64,000 nucleotides of DNA from Mesorhizobium sp. YC-39 (GCF_025753795.1 NZ_JAOWPS010000003.1:863306-927305); one strand, 5' to 3'. Positions 43,114 to 52,134 are shown, counted from the first letter of the stretch. Translations and numbers: made by a program. Notes: generated from the letters alone by a model not told the origin.

Positions 43114-44041
43114 GCGGAAACTCCAGCCCCATCTCGCGATAGCGCTCGGGATCGTCGCCCCAGTTCTCGCGCACCTTGACGAACAGGAACAGATGCACCT
43201 TCTGTTCGAGGATGCCTGCTATCTCCATGCGCGCCGCCTGGCCTATGGCGCGGATGGTCTCGCCCTTGTGGCCAAGCACGATCTTCTTCTGGCTGTCGCG
43301 CTCGACATAGATGACCTGTTCGATGCGCACCGAACCGTCCTTCTTCTCTTCCCATTTCTCGGTTTCGACATGCGAGGAATAGGGTAGTTCCTGATGCAGC
43401 CTGAGATACAGCTTCTCGCGGGTGATCTCGGCGGCGAGCTGGCGCATCGGCAGGTCGGAGATCTGATCCTCCGGATAGTACCAGGGGCCGACCGGCAAGG
43501 TTTGTGCGAGATAATCGAGCAGATCCTTGCAGCCGGAACCGGTCAGCGCCGAAACCATGAAGGTGCGCTTGAAGGGCACTTTTTCATTCGCTGCCGCGGA
43601 CAGGGCCAGCAGCGCTTCGGGTCTGACCCGGTCTACCTTGTTGAGGATCAGCACCATCGGCTGGCGGACATCCTTCAGCCTTTCGAGGATAGCCTCGGCA
43701 TCGCCCCTGATGCCGCGCTCTGCGTCGATCAGGAGCAGCACGACATCAGCGTCCTTGGCGCCGCCCCAGGCTGTGGTAACCATCGCCGTGTCCAGCCGCC
43801 GCTTTGGCTTGAAGATGCCGGGTGTGTCGACGAAAACGATCTGCGCATTCTCATGCGTGGCGATGCCGCGCACGATCGCGCGCGTGGTCTGCACCTTGTG
43901 GGTGACGATCGACACCTTGGCGCCGACCAACTGATTGACCAGCGTCGATTTTCCGGCATTGGGCGCGCCGATCAGCGCGACGAAACCCGAACGGGTAGCG
44001 GCGGCTTCCGCAGGCGAGGCGGCGTCTTCAGTGGCGGTCAT
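43109..44041 (-). CDS. era: GTPase Era
   Basis: Essential GTPase for 30S ribosome assembly and 16S rRNA 3' end maturation. The 310-residue protein has G1 GAPNAGKST (about residues 26-34), G3 DTPGIF, G4 NKVDRV and a C-terminal KH RNA-binding domain (GHKGETIRAIGQAARMEI). Its ATG overlaps the rnc stop as ATGA (44038-44041). RNase III and Era act on the same rRNA precursor, so the coupling makes sense. Confidence 0.96.
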   Translation of the reverse strand: MTATEDAASPAEAAATRSGFVALIGAPNAGKSTLVNQLVGAKVSIVTHKVQTTRAIVRGIATHENAQIVFVDTPGIFKPKRRLDTAMVTTAWGGAKDADVVLLLIDAERGIRGDAEAILERLKDVRQPMVLILNKVDRVRPEALLALSAAANEKVPFKRTFMVSALTGSGCKDLLDYLAQTLPVGPWYYPEDQISDLPMRQLAAEITREKLYLRLHQELPYSSHVETEKWEEKKDGSVRIEQVIYVERDSQKKIVLGHKGETIRAIGQAARMEIAGILEQKVHLFLFVKVRENWGDDPERYREMGLEFPH

Positions 44042-44754
44042 GCCGCATCCCCTTGGTTAGGCCAGACGCCTTCGCGAAGCAGAAATGCCGAGGCCGCCGC
44101 TTCTTCAGCAGCCCTGCGCGAACCTCCCGTGCCACTTGACGGCGCAAAACCGTCAACCCGCACGCAAACCGTGAAAACGGGCTGGTGATCCGGTCCTTCG
44201 CGGTTTTGGATAACGTATTCAGGACGGGCATCGCTGGTCTTGGCAATCCATTCCTGCAATTCGGATTTGGGATTGGGTGGCTTGACGACCACCATGCTGG
44301 AGCGCGGCTCCCAGTAACGCATGACGAAACGTCGGGCGGCGTCGATGCCGCCATCCAGATAAATCGCCGCAATCAGAGCTTCGACCGCATCGGCGAGGTA
44401 ATTGCCGCCCGAGCCTCGCGACCGCGACTTCAAGGCAGCGTCGGCGCGAACCAGATCTTCCAGCCCCATTTCAACGCCGATCTCGGAGCATGTGCGCGAA
44501 TCGACCAGCGCATTGAAGCGCGGTGCGATTTCTCCTTCCGGAGCGGAAGGAAACTGCTGGAAGAGCATATCGGCGACGATGAGACCAAGCACCCGGTCGC
44601 CGAGAAATTCGAGGCGTTCGTTGTTCCTGACCGCCTTGACCGCGCTGGAATGGGTCAGCGCGGTCTCGAGCAGCCGCATGTCCTTGAATGCATGCCCTGT
44701 CCTGGCCTCCACCACACCAGCCAATGTTTCGCCAGTGGGGCGTTTCAAAGCCAT
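44038..44754 (-). CDS. rnc: ribonuclease III
   Basis: Cuts double-stranded RNA in rRNA and mRNA processing. Start ATG 44754 (MALKRPTGETLAG) overlaps the lepB stop by one base (TGATG), and gives 238 residues; the upstream 44802 start lies within lepB. The signature NERLEFLGDRVLG is present, with the second catalytic acidic stretch VEALIAAIYLDGG and a C-terminal dsRNA-binding domain ending GGSRRAAEEAAASAFL. Confidence 0.95.
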   Translation of the reverse strand: MALKRPTGETLAGVVEARTGHAFKDMRLLETALTHSSAVKAVRNNERLEFLGDRVLGLIVADMLFQQFPSAPEGEIAPRFNALVDSRTCSEIGVEMGLEDLVRADAALKSRSRGSGGNYLADAVEALIAAIYLDGGIDAARRFVMRYWEPRSSMVVVKPPNPKSELQEWIAKTSDARPEYVIQNREGPDHQPVFTVCVRVDGFAPSSGTGGSRRAAEEAAASAFLLREGVWPNQGDAA

Positions 44755-45503
44755 CAGTTGACGAAGTGGAACAGGCGCGACGCCCGCATCAGCGACGGCC
44801 ATTTCCAGATTTCGAGCGGGCTGGCGCCGCCGGCGATCGAGAAGAAGATGAGATTGGCGCGGCCGACCAAATTCTCGTCCGGCACGAAGCCGACAGTGAA
44901 GCGGCTGTCCGCGGAGTTGTCGCGGTTGTCGCCCATCATGAAATAGTGGCCGGGCGGCACGTCAAATACACGGGTGTTGTCGCCGATCGAATTCGGCGTC
45001 AGGTCGAGCGTGTCATAGCTGACGCCGTTCGGCAGGGTCTCGCGATAGACGTCGACCGGTCCGTTCTCTTCGGTGATGTCGCGATTGTCGATCTGGCCGA
45101 CCTTCTGGCGTGGCACGCCGACGCCATTGATGAAGAGCTGGCCGTCCTTTACCTGGATCTTGTCGCCCGGCAGGCCAACGACGCGCTTGATGTAGTCGAC
45201 GGAGGGATCCGGCGGGAACTTGAACACCACCACGTCGCCGCGCTTCGGCTCGGCGGCCCAGATGCGGCCCGAAAAGATATCAGGCCCGAACGGCAGCGAA
45301 TAGCGGGAGAAGCCGTAGGACCATTTGGTGACGAAGAGATAGTCGCCCTCGAGCAAGGTCGGCCGCATCGACCCGGAGGGGATCGAGAACGGCTGGAACA
45401 GGAGCGTGCGGATGACAAGCGCGAGCAAAAGCGCCTGGACGATGACGCTGACGGTTTCGCCAAGCCCGCCGGATTTCTTCTGGGATTTTTCAGCCACGCT
45501 CAT
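44754..45503 (-). CDS. lepB: signal peptidase I
   Basis: Cleaves signal peptides from exported proteins at the outer face of the inner membrane. ATG 45503 (MSVAEKSQKKSGG) gives 249 residues; a TTG at 45584 is less likely. One membrane helix (about 16-36) is followed by the catalytic Ser45 in IPSGSMRPTL, the general base Lys near residue 103 in YIKRVVGLPGD and box E GDNRDNSADSR. It lies 77 bases after acpS in the operon. Confidence 0.95.
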   Translation of the reverse strand: MSVAEKSQKKSGGLGETVSVIVQALLLALVIRTLLFQPFSIPSGSMRPTLLEGDYLFVTKWSYGFSRYSLPFGPDIFSGRIWAAEPKRGDVVVFKFPPDPSVDYIKRVVGLPGDKIQVKDGQLFINGVGVPRQKVGQIDNRDITEENGPVDVYRETLPNGVSYDTLDLTPNSIGDNTRVFDVPPGHYFMMGDNRDNSADSRFTVGFVPDENLVGRANLIFFSIAGGASPLEIWKWPSLMRASRLFHFVN

Positions 45504-45580
45504 GTCGTCCTCGATTGTGCGTTGGTTGGTATAGAGTCTCGGCGCGCGCTGGGCAACGTCATGCCGGTGGTCAGATGCAA

Positions 45581-45994
45581 TCAATGTGGCGCTTCTTCGA
45601 CCGGCAACGCCTCGATGATCACAAAGGCTTGAGCAAGCGGAAATTCGTCAGTGATGGTGAGGTGGATTGCCGCCCTGTGCCCCGCAGGCAGGATTTTGGC
45701 CAGCTGCTCGGCAGCGCCGCCGGTCAGCGCCATGGTCGGTTTGCCGCTGGCCATGTTGACGACGCCCATGTCGCGCCAGAATACGCCTTGCGCGATACCA
45801 GTGCCCAGCGCCTTGGCGCAAGCCTCCTTGGCGGCAAAGCGCTTGGCGTAGGATGCAGCGCGGGCGCCGCGGCTTTCGGAGCGGGCCTGTTCGACCTCGG
45901 TATAGATGCGCTGGATGAAGCGCTGGCCATGACGGTCCAGCGATTTTTCGATGCGTCTAATATCGATCAGGTCGCTGCCGATGCCGATGATCAT
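45581..45994 (-). CDS. acpS: holo-[acyl-carrier-protein] synthase
   Basis: Moves 4'-phosphopantetheine from CoA to apo-ACP, switching on fatty acid synthesis. The 137-residue protein has the magnesium-binding start MIIGIGSDLIDIRRIE (Asp8) and the RFAAKEACAKALGTG motif. Its ATG (45994) overlaps the stop of the DUF2062 gene as ATGA, so the larger reading frame up to 46273 is a shadow. Confidence 0.94.
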   Translation of the reverse strand: MIIGIGSDLIDIRRIEKSLDRHGQRFIQRIYTEVEQARSESRGARAASYAKRFAAKEACAKALGTGIAQGVFWRDMGVVNMASGKPTMALTGGAAEQLAKILPAGHRAAIHLTITDEFPLAQAFVIIEALPVEEAPH

Positions 45995-46563
45995 TCCGCG
46001 GGAACTTCCCGCCCGGTCCTGCCGGCTCTTTCGGCCAGGCGCTTGCGCCGTTGCTCGCGGAAGGCGGCCATGCCCCAGCGCGTGATGCCGTAGAACAACA
46101 GCCCGAAGATCAGGCCAAGCGGTACCGCGCCGATCGTCATCGGCTTCAGTATGGGTCCCCACAATTGCGAAAAGGAAAGACTGTGCAGCATGTCGCCCAG
46201 ATGCGCTGGCGGCCCTTGCGCCGGCAGGCGCTCGTGCAGGATCAACTTGCCGGTCTCCCAGGACGCGCCCCACAACAGCGGGAAGGTCAGAGGATTGCCA
46301 AGCGCCGTGCCGAGCGCGGCCGCCACAAGATTGCCCGCGATGACCCAGGAGACGGCAAAGGCGATGATGAAGTGAAAGCCGAGCGGAAAGAACGAGGCGA
46401 AGACGCCCGCCGCAACACCGGCCGCCACGGCATGCGGAGTGGCCTTAAGCCGCAGGATGCGCTTGGAAAAATACCGCAGCGAGCGTGAGAACGAGCGGCG
46501 CGGCCACAGATAGGTACGCACGCGCTCGAGAACACCATCAGGCTTGCGGCGTCGAAAAAGCAC
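45991..46563 (-). CDS. DUF2062 membrane protein
   Basis: A 190-residue protein with the DUF2062 pattern: basic N-terminus, then HAVAAGVAAGVFASFFPLGF and three to four membrane helices (GNLVAAALGTALGNPLTFPLL). Function is unknown. In Rhizobiales it usually stands between pyrE and acpS, and here it is coupled to acpS by an ATGA overlap. Confidence 0.85.
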   Translation of the reverse strand: MLFRRRKPDGVLERVRTYLWPRRSFSRSLRYFSKRILRLKATPHAVAAGVAAGVFASFFPLGFHFIIAFAVSWVIAGNLVAAALGTALGNPLTFPLLWGASWETGKLILHERLPAQGPPAHLGDMLHSLSFSQLWGPILKPMTIGAVPLGLIFGLLFYGITRWGMAAFREQRRKRLAERAGRTGREVPAE

Positions 46564-46824
46564 TCTGTTCCAGTTCCCGGTTCATGACGCCCGGCCATCT
46601 CTGGCCAAGGGGCTCGACGGCCACATCTTGCGCTCTGCGGTCGCCGAAAGGCAACCACGACTTTGATATAGCGACACACCGGCGGCCGAACAACTGCGTG
46701 CTTCCCCCGCCCACATCGGCGTTTCGCCGCTTGGAGGAGGGTACAATCGCGGCGGATTTGAGGAGGCGCCACCCAAGTCATGATACCCACGGCCGCGATC
46801 TCGACCAGCAAGTCAGGACAAGCT

Positions 46825-47418
46825 TTACCAGTTGAGCGCAGCCTGCAAGTCAGCCGCTCCGCCGGTGTTGCCGGTCTCGGAAACCCAGCCGTCGGGATAA
46901 TCTTGAGCAAAGCCGGCATCGGGAATGAGCAGCGTGGCTCGGTAGGGTACTGTCGGCGCCTCGTAGGCATACTCGGTTTCGCTCACGCGATTGTAGGTTT
47001 GCGGGAGCACAGCCAAAGTCGAGGCACCGGCAACCAGCCAAGCCACCGGAAAATCCGCTTTGTCGCCGACCTTAAGGTTCATCCTGCGGAGTTGTTGTAG
47101 GTTCGTCGCCGGAGTGAAGCTGTAGTCCAGGTCGACCATCGATTGAACCGCCGGCTGCGGCTGCCCATTAATGGTCCAGCCGGTTTCGCTGCGGACGATC
47201 GTGAGGTCGACTGTCTGAGCTCCAATGAATCCGCGAACCGTGCCGGACGTGGTCCTCCAATCTTCGGCCAGTTGCACGGTATAGTCCAAACGTGCGGGAC
47301 CCGCCTCCGAGAGGTACACGGCAGTTCCATCAAGGAGCCAGCCGAGATCGGTCTGCTTGAGTTGCACGACATCGTGCCCCGGGTTGTCCGTCCTGCGCCA
47401 GATAGCGAGTAGCGTCAT
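46825..47418 (-). CDS. glycolipid-binding domain protein (PF06475-like)
   Basis: The 197-residue product starts at ATG 47418 (MTLLAIWRRTDNPG). Two similar halves of beta strands are seen: GHDVVQLKQTDLGW to DWRTTSGTVRGFIG, then DLTIVRSETGWTING to MNLKVGDKADFPVAW. The pattern fits the putative glycolipid-binding family, named by structure and not by tested function. No signal peptide is seen, so it is cytoplasmic. Its start is four bases from the stop of the DUF417 gene, so they form one operon. Confidence 0.75.
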   Translation of the reverse strand: MTLLAIWRRTDNPGHDVVQLKQTDLGWLLDGTAVYLSEAGPARLDYTVQLAEDWRTTSGTVRGFIGAQTVDLTIVRSETGWTINGQPQPAVQSMVDLDYSFTPATNLQQLRRMNLKVGDKADFPVAWLVAGASTLAVLPQTYNRVSETEYAYEAPTVPYRATLLIPDAGFAQDYPDGWVSETGNTGGAADLQAALNW

Positions 47419-47422
47419 GTTC

Positions 47423-47968
47423 TCACACCTCGCTACGCCTTTCGTCGCCACGATCAATTTCCCGGTCAAAGCTCGACACGAGTCGCTGCAGGCTGCCGCC
47501 CAATACGACCAAGCTCACGCCGAGCAGCGCGACATCCTTGATCAAGAAGGCACCTAACCCATTGAGGAAGGGAAATCCTCCCGATCCCGTTTCCCAGATC
47601 GGTAGAGTGAGCATTGTCGAGGCTGTCAGCGCAAAAGTGATTGAACCCATGGCGCCTCCCATGTTTCCGGCCCAAATGCTACGGAGAGACGCAAGCAGCA
47701 AGAGCGCTGTGCCCAGTTCGACCACGCCAAGGAAGTAGCTAGCCCCAGCAAATCCGAACGCGGGATAGAGCCAGGCCAGCCACGGCGTATTCTCAACAAA
47801 TGGCTTAAGCGCCTCGATCTCGATTGAGGTGAATTTCAAAATGCCGATCAACAGCAGCGGGAGCACCACCCCCGAAAGGGCGACGGCACGGCCAAGAGCC
47901 GTGAGGCGTTCACCGGCTTGATTGATGCACGCCATGAACGGCACGGTTGCCGTTGCAGAGGTAAGCAT
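47423..47968 (-). CDS. DUF417 (RclC/YkgB-like) inner-membrane protein
   Basis: A 181-residue protein with four membrane helices: LSGVVLPLLLIGILKFT, YFLGVVELGTALLLLASL, ITFALTASTMLTLPIW and IKDVALLGVSLVVLGG. KFTSIEIEALKPFVENTPWL is typical of DUF417. In E. coli the member RclC is induced by reactive chlorine species. AAGGAGA before ATG 47968 is a strong ribosome site. It is divergent from a MarR regulator with two operators between them. Confidence 0.85.
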   Translation of the reverse strand: MLTSATATVPFMACINQAGERLTALGRAVALSGVVLPLLLIGILKFTSIEIEALKPFVENTPWLAWLYPAFGFAGASYFLGVVELGTALLLLASLRSIWAGNMGGAMGSITFALTASTMLTLPIWETGSGGFPFLNGLGAFLIKDVALLGVSLVVLGGSLQRLVSSFDREIDRGDERRSEV

Positions 47969-47987
47969 AGCCTGTCTCCTTCAATTT

Positions 47988-48040
47988 ATGTGCTTCGAGC
48001 ATATAATAATTTGGCCTTGATGTATATGCTTGGAGCACAT
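47988..48040. promoter_or_regulatory. two matched MarR operators in a divergent promoter
   Basis: Site 1 ATGTGCT-TCG-AGCATAT (47988-48004) and site 2 ATATGCT-TGG-AGCACAT (48024-48040) are inverted copies of one sequence: the reverse complement of site 2 matches all 14 arm bases of site 1. Centres are 36 bases apart. They fill the gap between the DUF417 and MarR start codons, so both directions are probably repressed. Confidence 0.8.
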
Positions 48041-48051
48041 ATTTTTCCCTG

Positions 48052-48555
48052 ATGGCTGATTCCAAGATCGAGAATGTGATTGGGGCTCTGGCGCTCGCCT
48101 TTGCGGACACGTTGCAGCGGGACGCTCAGGCCAAAGCGCCGGAGCCCGGCCCTGCGGCTGCGGCCATCACCCTCATTGGCCACGTGCCGGGATTGTCGAT
48201 CGAGAGGCTGCGCCGCGCTCTGTCGCTGTCGCATTCGGGCGCCGTTCGACTGGTCGACAGATTGGTAGCGGAAGGATTGGCGGCTCGGTTCTCAGCACCT
48301 GACGATCACCGCGCGGTAGCGCTAAGGCTCACGCCCGTGGGTGAGACGACCTGCAGCGCTATTCTTTCGGCTCGTCAGAGGGGGCTCGCGTCAGCACTCG
48401 CCACTCTGGATTCGGAAGAGTTACAGCAGTTCGGCAAACTAGCCACGAAGCTGCTGCGTGGGTTCGTCAGCAACGAAGACCATGCCTACCGTATTTGCCG
48501 GCTCTGTAATTATACCGCTTGCCTCGACTGCCCTGTGGAAGCGGAATTGGCCTGA
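48052..48555 (+). CDS. MarR family regulator with C-terminal cysteine cluster
   Basis: A 167-residue winged-helix repressor: LSIERLRRALSLSHSGAVRLVDRLVAEGL is the recognition part and FSAPDDHRAVALRLTPVGE the wing. The end holds CRLCNYTACLDC, a C-x2-C-x4-C-x2-C motif that could bind zinc or an iron-sulfur cluster or react with oxidants. MarR proteins with thiol sensors are known for hypochlorite and electrophiles. It is divergent from the DUF417/glycolipid-binding operon. No ribosome site precedes the ATG, so translation may be leaderless. Confidence 0.85.
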   Translation: MADSKIENVIGALALAFADTLQRDAQAKAPEPGPAAAAITLIGHVPGLSIERLRRALSLSHSGAVRLVDRLVAEGLAARFSAPDDHRAVALRLTPVGETTCSAILSARQRGLASALATLDSEELQQFGKLATKLLRGFVSNEDHAYRICRLCNYTACLDCPVEAELA

Positions 48556-48721
48556 GCGGCCGCTTTGGCCCGCTCACTCTGAACACGCTGGAGCGCGTCA
48601 TTTTACCAGAAGCAGGTATCGGATGCTGGACGATGCGCCGAGTTGCTGCGCCCGGAGGCCGAGCGGGCTGGCTGCAAGCCGCTCTTGCGCGATGCGCCTC
48701 GTTCTCAGCCGAAAATAGGTA

Positions 48722-49126
48722 TTATTTCAGGTATTCGCTGACCTCGACGAGGTTGCCGTCCGGGTCGCGGAAATAGACCGACATCATCGGACCACGGGCA
48801 CCGATTCGCTCGACCGGCCCGACTTCCACGGCAACGCCATTGGCCGCCAGGCTGGCGCATATCTCGGCGAGCGGCCGCGCGGCGACCAGGCAGAAATCCC
48901 CGGAGCCTGGCGTCGGCGCCTTCGCTTTCGGCTCGAAGGTGCGCCCAACCTCGTGCAGGTTAATCTTCTGGGCGCCGAACAGCAGTGCGGTCGGGCGGTC
49001 CGGCTCGTCGAGCCGCCTCAGCCCCAAGACGCGCTGATAGAAGGCGCAGGTTGCCTCGACGGAGCGGACCGTCAGCACGAAATGGTCAATCCCGGCGATC
49101 ACGACGGCGCCACGGTCAGTGCGCAC
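48722..49126 (-). CDS. VOC family protein (glyoxalase/fosfomycin-resistance fold)
   Basis: A 134-residue protein with GIDHFVLTVRSVEATCAFYQRVLGL and YFRDPDGNLVEVSEYLK, giving the paired VOC modules and metal ligands His and Glu. GINLHEVG-like INLHEVG supplies the second His. The start is GTG 49126; a GTG four codons from GIDH is an alternative. The substrate is unknown. It sits between the inserted MarR region and pyrE. Confidence 0.85.
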   Translation of the reverse strand: MRTDRGAVVIAGIDHFVLTVRSVEATCAFYQRVLGLRRLDEPDRPTALLFGAQKINLHEVGRTFEPKAKAPTPGSGDFCLVAARPLAEICASLAANGVAVEVGPVERIGARGPMMSVYFRDPDGNLVEVSEYLK

Positions 49127-49184
49127 CGCTCCCGAAGAGATTCAAGTGGCGTGTGCTCAAGTGCTTGTTTTCGTACATGGCGCA

Positions 49185-49763
49185 TCAGATGTTTCGGCTG
49201 CCAGGCTTGACGGCCGGAATGGCGGCGAGTTCGGGCGGCAGCCTGTCGGCCGGGTAAGCCGGAACCTCGTATTCGGCGAGCGCGATCAGCGGCACGCCGA
49301 CATCGGTCTTGCCGGCCGAGCGGTCGATGATGCAGGCTGCGGCAACGACCTCGGCGCCGAGCGCGCGCAAGCAATCGATGGTCTCGCGGATCGACAGGCC
49401 CGTGGTGACGATGTCCTCAACGATGACGACGCGCGACCCCTTTGCGATCTCGAAGCGGCGCAGCCTGAACTCGCCCCCTTCCCGCTCGACCCAGATCGCC
49501 GGTGCGCCAAGATGGCGCGAGGTTTCATAGGCCGGAATCAGCCCGCCGATCGCCGGGCCGACGACATAGTCGATCCGGCCTGGCACGGCGGCGCGGATCT
49601 TTTCGGCCAGCGCCTTGCACAGGCGCTCGGTCTTGTCGGCATGCATGAAGACGCGGGCTTTCTGCAGGAAGACCGGGCTTCGCAAACCCGACGTCAGGAT
49701 GAAATGCCCTTCGAGAACGGCGCCGGCTTCACGGAAAATGCCCAGCACTTCATCGGTGTTCAT
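49185..49763 (-). CDS. pyrE: orotate phosphoribosyltransferase
   Basis: Joins orotate to PRPP in pyrimidine synthesis. ATG 49763 (MNTDEVLGIFREAG) gives 192 residues and clears the rsh stop; a start at 49802 would overlap rsh. The PRPP-binding loop VVIVEDIVTTGLS and the flexible-loop region are present. It follows rsh closely, as in many Rhizobiales. Confidence 0.93.
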   Translation of the reverse strand: MNTDEVLGIFREAGAVLEGHFILTSGLRSPVFLQKARVFMHADKTERLCKALAEKIRAAVPGRIDYVVGPAIGGLIPAYETSRHLGAPAIWVEREGGEFRLRRFEIAKGSRVVIVEDIVTTGLSIRETIDCLRALGAEVVAAACIIDRSAGKTDVGVPLIALAEYEVPAYPADRLPPELAAIPAVKPGSRNI

Positions 49764-49794
49764 CTGCGCCTCGTCTCCAAATATGTTGGGGGCA

Positions 49795-52023
49795 TCAGCC
49801 ATTCACGCGCCTTGCATCGCTGACGCTCGAATTTTCCTTGAGCTGCGAGAGCAGCCGGTTCAGGTGCTTCAAATCCCAGACTTCGAGATCAATCAGCATT
49901 TCGGTGAAATCGGGCGCCGTGCGCACCATCGACAAGGTGTGGATGTTGGCATCGTTGGAGGCAACGACCTGGGCGATGTCGGCCAGCGAACCCGGCGCAT
50001 TGATGGCGGTGACCGAGACGCGGGCGGGAAACCGCTCCTTGGTGCGCTCGTCTATGTCCCAGCGCACATCGATCCAGCGCTCGGGCTGGTCATCGAAGGC
50101 TTGCAACGCGGGCGACTGGATCGGGTAGATGGTGATGCCGGTTCCCGGCTGGATGATGCCGACGATGCGATCGCCGGGCACGGCACCTTCCGGCGCGAAG
50201 CGCACCGGCAGGTCACCGCGCACGCCGCGGATGGGGATTGAGCCGTCGCGCGGCTGGTTCTTGTCCTTGCGCGCGGCGCGACCGGGGATCTGGAACAGCA
50301 TGCCGGCGGCGTTGCGGATCTTCGACCAGCCCTCCTCGCGCTGCTTGGGCGCCGCCAGCGTCACGCGTTCGTCCTTGAAATCCGGGAACACCGCCTTCAT
50401 GACGTCGGTGGAGGCAAGCTCGCCGCGACCGACCGAGGCCAGCACATCCTCGATGTCCTTGCGCGCCAGCCGATGCAGCACCGACTTCAGGCTTTCCTTG
50501 GTGAAAGTCTTGCCGGACCGTTCGAAGGCGCGCTCCAGGATGCGGATGCCGAGACCCGAATACTGCTTGCGGATGGCGTTCTTGGTGGCGCGGCGGATCG
50601 CCGAGCGCGCCTTGCCGGTGACGACGACCGATTCCCAGGCGGCCGGTGGCACCTGTGCCTTGGAGCGGATGATCTCGACCTCGTCGCCATTCTTCAGCTC
50701 GGTCATCAGCGGCATGATGCGGCCATTGACCTTGGCGCCGACGCAGGTGTCGCCGACATCGGTGTGCACGGCATAGGCGAAGTCGATCGGCGTGGCACCA
50801 CGCGGCAGCGCGATCAGCATGCCCTTGGGCGTAAAGCAGAACACCTGGTCCTGGAACAGCTCCAGCTTGGTGTTCTCGAGGAAATCCTCGGGATTGTCGC
50901 CTTCGGCAAGCTGCTCGATGGTACGCCGCAGCCAGGCATAGGCGTTGGTCTCCTTCGAGATCGCATGAGCGGTGCCGTTCACCTTGCCGCCGGTGTCCTT
51001 GTAGATCGAATGCGCGGCAACGCCGTATTCGGCGATCTTGTTCATCTGGTGGGTGCGGATCTGCAGCTCGACACGCTGGCGCGACGGCCCGACGATGGTG
51101 GTGTGGATCGACCGATAGTCGTTCTGCTTCGGCGTCGAGATGTAGTCCTTGAAGCGGCCGGGCACCATCGACCAGGTGGTGTGGATGGCGCCGAGGGCCC
51201 GATAGCAATCCTCGACCGTCTCGACGACGACACGGAAGCCGAAGATATCGGAGAGTTGTTCGAAGGACAGCGCCTTGGCCTCCATCTTGCGGAACACCGA
51301 CCATGGCTTCTTCTGGCGGCTCTTGACCTCGGCCTTGATCGAATATTTGTCGAACAGGGTGGACAGCGCCTTCTCGATCTCGGACAGCACGCCCTTGTTG
51401 CGCTCGAATATCTCGGCCAGCCGGGCGGTGACGGCGCGATAGGCTTCCGGATTGATGTAGCGGAAGGCGATCTCCTCCAGCTCCTCGCGCATGCCTTGCA
51501 TGCCCATGCGCCCGGCCAGCGGCGCATAGATGTCCATCGTCTCCTCGGCGATGCGCAGGCGCTTGGCCTCCGGCACATGGTCGAGGGTGCGCATATTGTG
51601 CAAGCGGTCGGCGAGCTTGACCAGAAGCACGCGCACGTCTTCCGAGATCGCCAGCAGGAGCTTGCGCAGGTTTTCCGCCTGCTCGGCCTTCTTGGAGACC
51701 AGATCAAGCTTCTTGAGCTTGGTCAGGCCCTCGACCAGCTTGCCCATTTCCGGGCCGAACAGTTCATCGATCTCGGCCCTGGTCGCCGTGGTGTCCTCGA
51801 TCGTGTCGTGCAGCAGGGCAACCGCGATGGTCGCCTCGTCCATGTGCATTTCGGTGAGGATGGCGGCGACTTCGAGCGGGTGCGAGAAATAGGGATCGCC
51901 GGAGGCACGCTTCTGGTGGCCATGCTTCTGCATGGCATAGACATAGGCCTTGTTGAGCAACGCCTCGTTGACGTCAGGCTTGTAGCGCTGGACGCGCTCG
52001 ACAAGCTCATACTGACGCATCAT
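49795..52023 (-). CDS. rsh: bifunctional (p)ppGpp synthetase/hydrolase (Rsh)
   Basis: The single stringent-response enzyme typical of alphaproteobacteria. The 742-residue protein has an HD hydrolase domain with HDTIEDT (about 70-76), a synthetase domain with RFKDYISTPKQNDYRSIHT (about 290-308), a TGS domain (CFTPKGMLIALPRGATPIDFAYAVHT) and a C-terminal ACT domain. Both catalytic regions look intact. rpoZ lies 111 bases upstream on the same strand. Confidence 0.95.
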   Translation of the reverse strand: MMRQYELVERVQRYKPDVNEALLNKAYVYAMQKHGHQKRASGDPYFSHPLEVAAILTEMHMDEATIAVALLHDTIEDTTATRAEIDELFGPEMGKLVEGLTKLKKLDLVSKKAEQAENLRKLLLAISEDVRVLLVKLADRLHNMRTLDHVPEAKRLRIAEETMDIYAPLAGRMGMQGMREELEEIAFRYINPEAYRAVTARLAEIFERNKGVLSEIEKALSTLFDKYSIKAEVKSRQKKPWSVFRKMEAKALSFEQLSDIFGFRVVVETVEDCYRALGAIHTTWSMVPGRFKDYISTPKQNDYRSIHTTIVGPSRQRVELQIRTHQMNKIAEYGVAAHSIYKDTGGKVNGTAHAISKETNAYAWLRRTIEQLAEGDNPEDFLENTKLELFQDQVFCFTPKGMLIALPRGATPIDFAYAVHTDVGDTCVGAKVNGRIMPLMTELKNGDEVEIIRSKAQVPPAAWESVVVTGKARSAIRRATKNAIRKQYSGLGIRILERAFERSGKTFTKESLKSVLHRLARKDIEDVLASVGRGELASTDVMKAVFPDFKDERVTLAAPKQREEGWSKIRNAAGMLFQIPGRAARKDKNQPRDGSIPIRGVRGDLPVRFAPEGAVPGDRIVGIIQPGTGITIYPIQSPALQAFDDQPERWIDVRWDIDERTKERFPARVSVTAINAPGSLADIAQVVASNDANIHTLSMVRTAPDFTEMLIDLEVWDLKHLNRLLSQLKENSSVSDARRVNG

Positions 52024-52134
52024 GGGCGGGATCTCGCGGTGCTGAAATGAATCATGCGCCGCACTGGAATGCGGCGCATGTCATAGATAGCCACGAAACC
52101 GCCGATACGAAAGTGTCGGCAGCTATGCCAAGGA

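Noticed and set aside
46564..46824. A gene between DUF2062 and the glycolipid-binding gene
   Set aside because: No frame here shows composition or motifs of a real protein; the ORFs present are short shadows.
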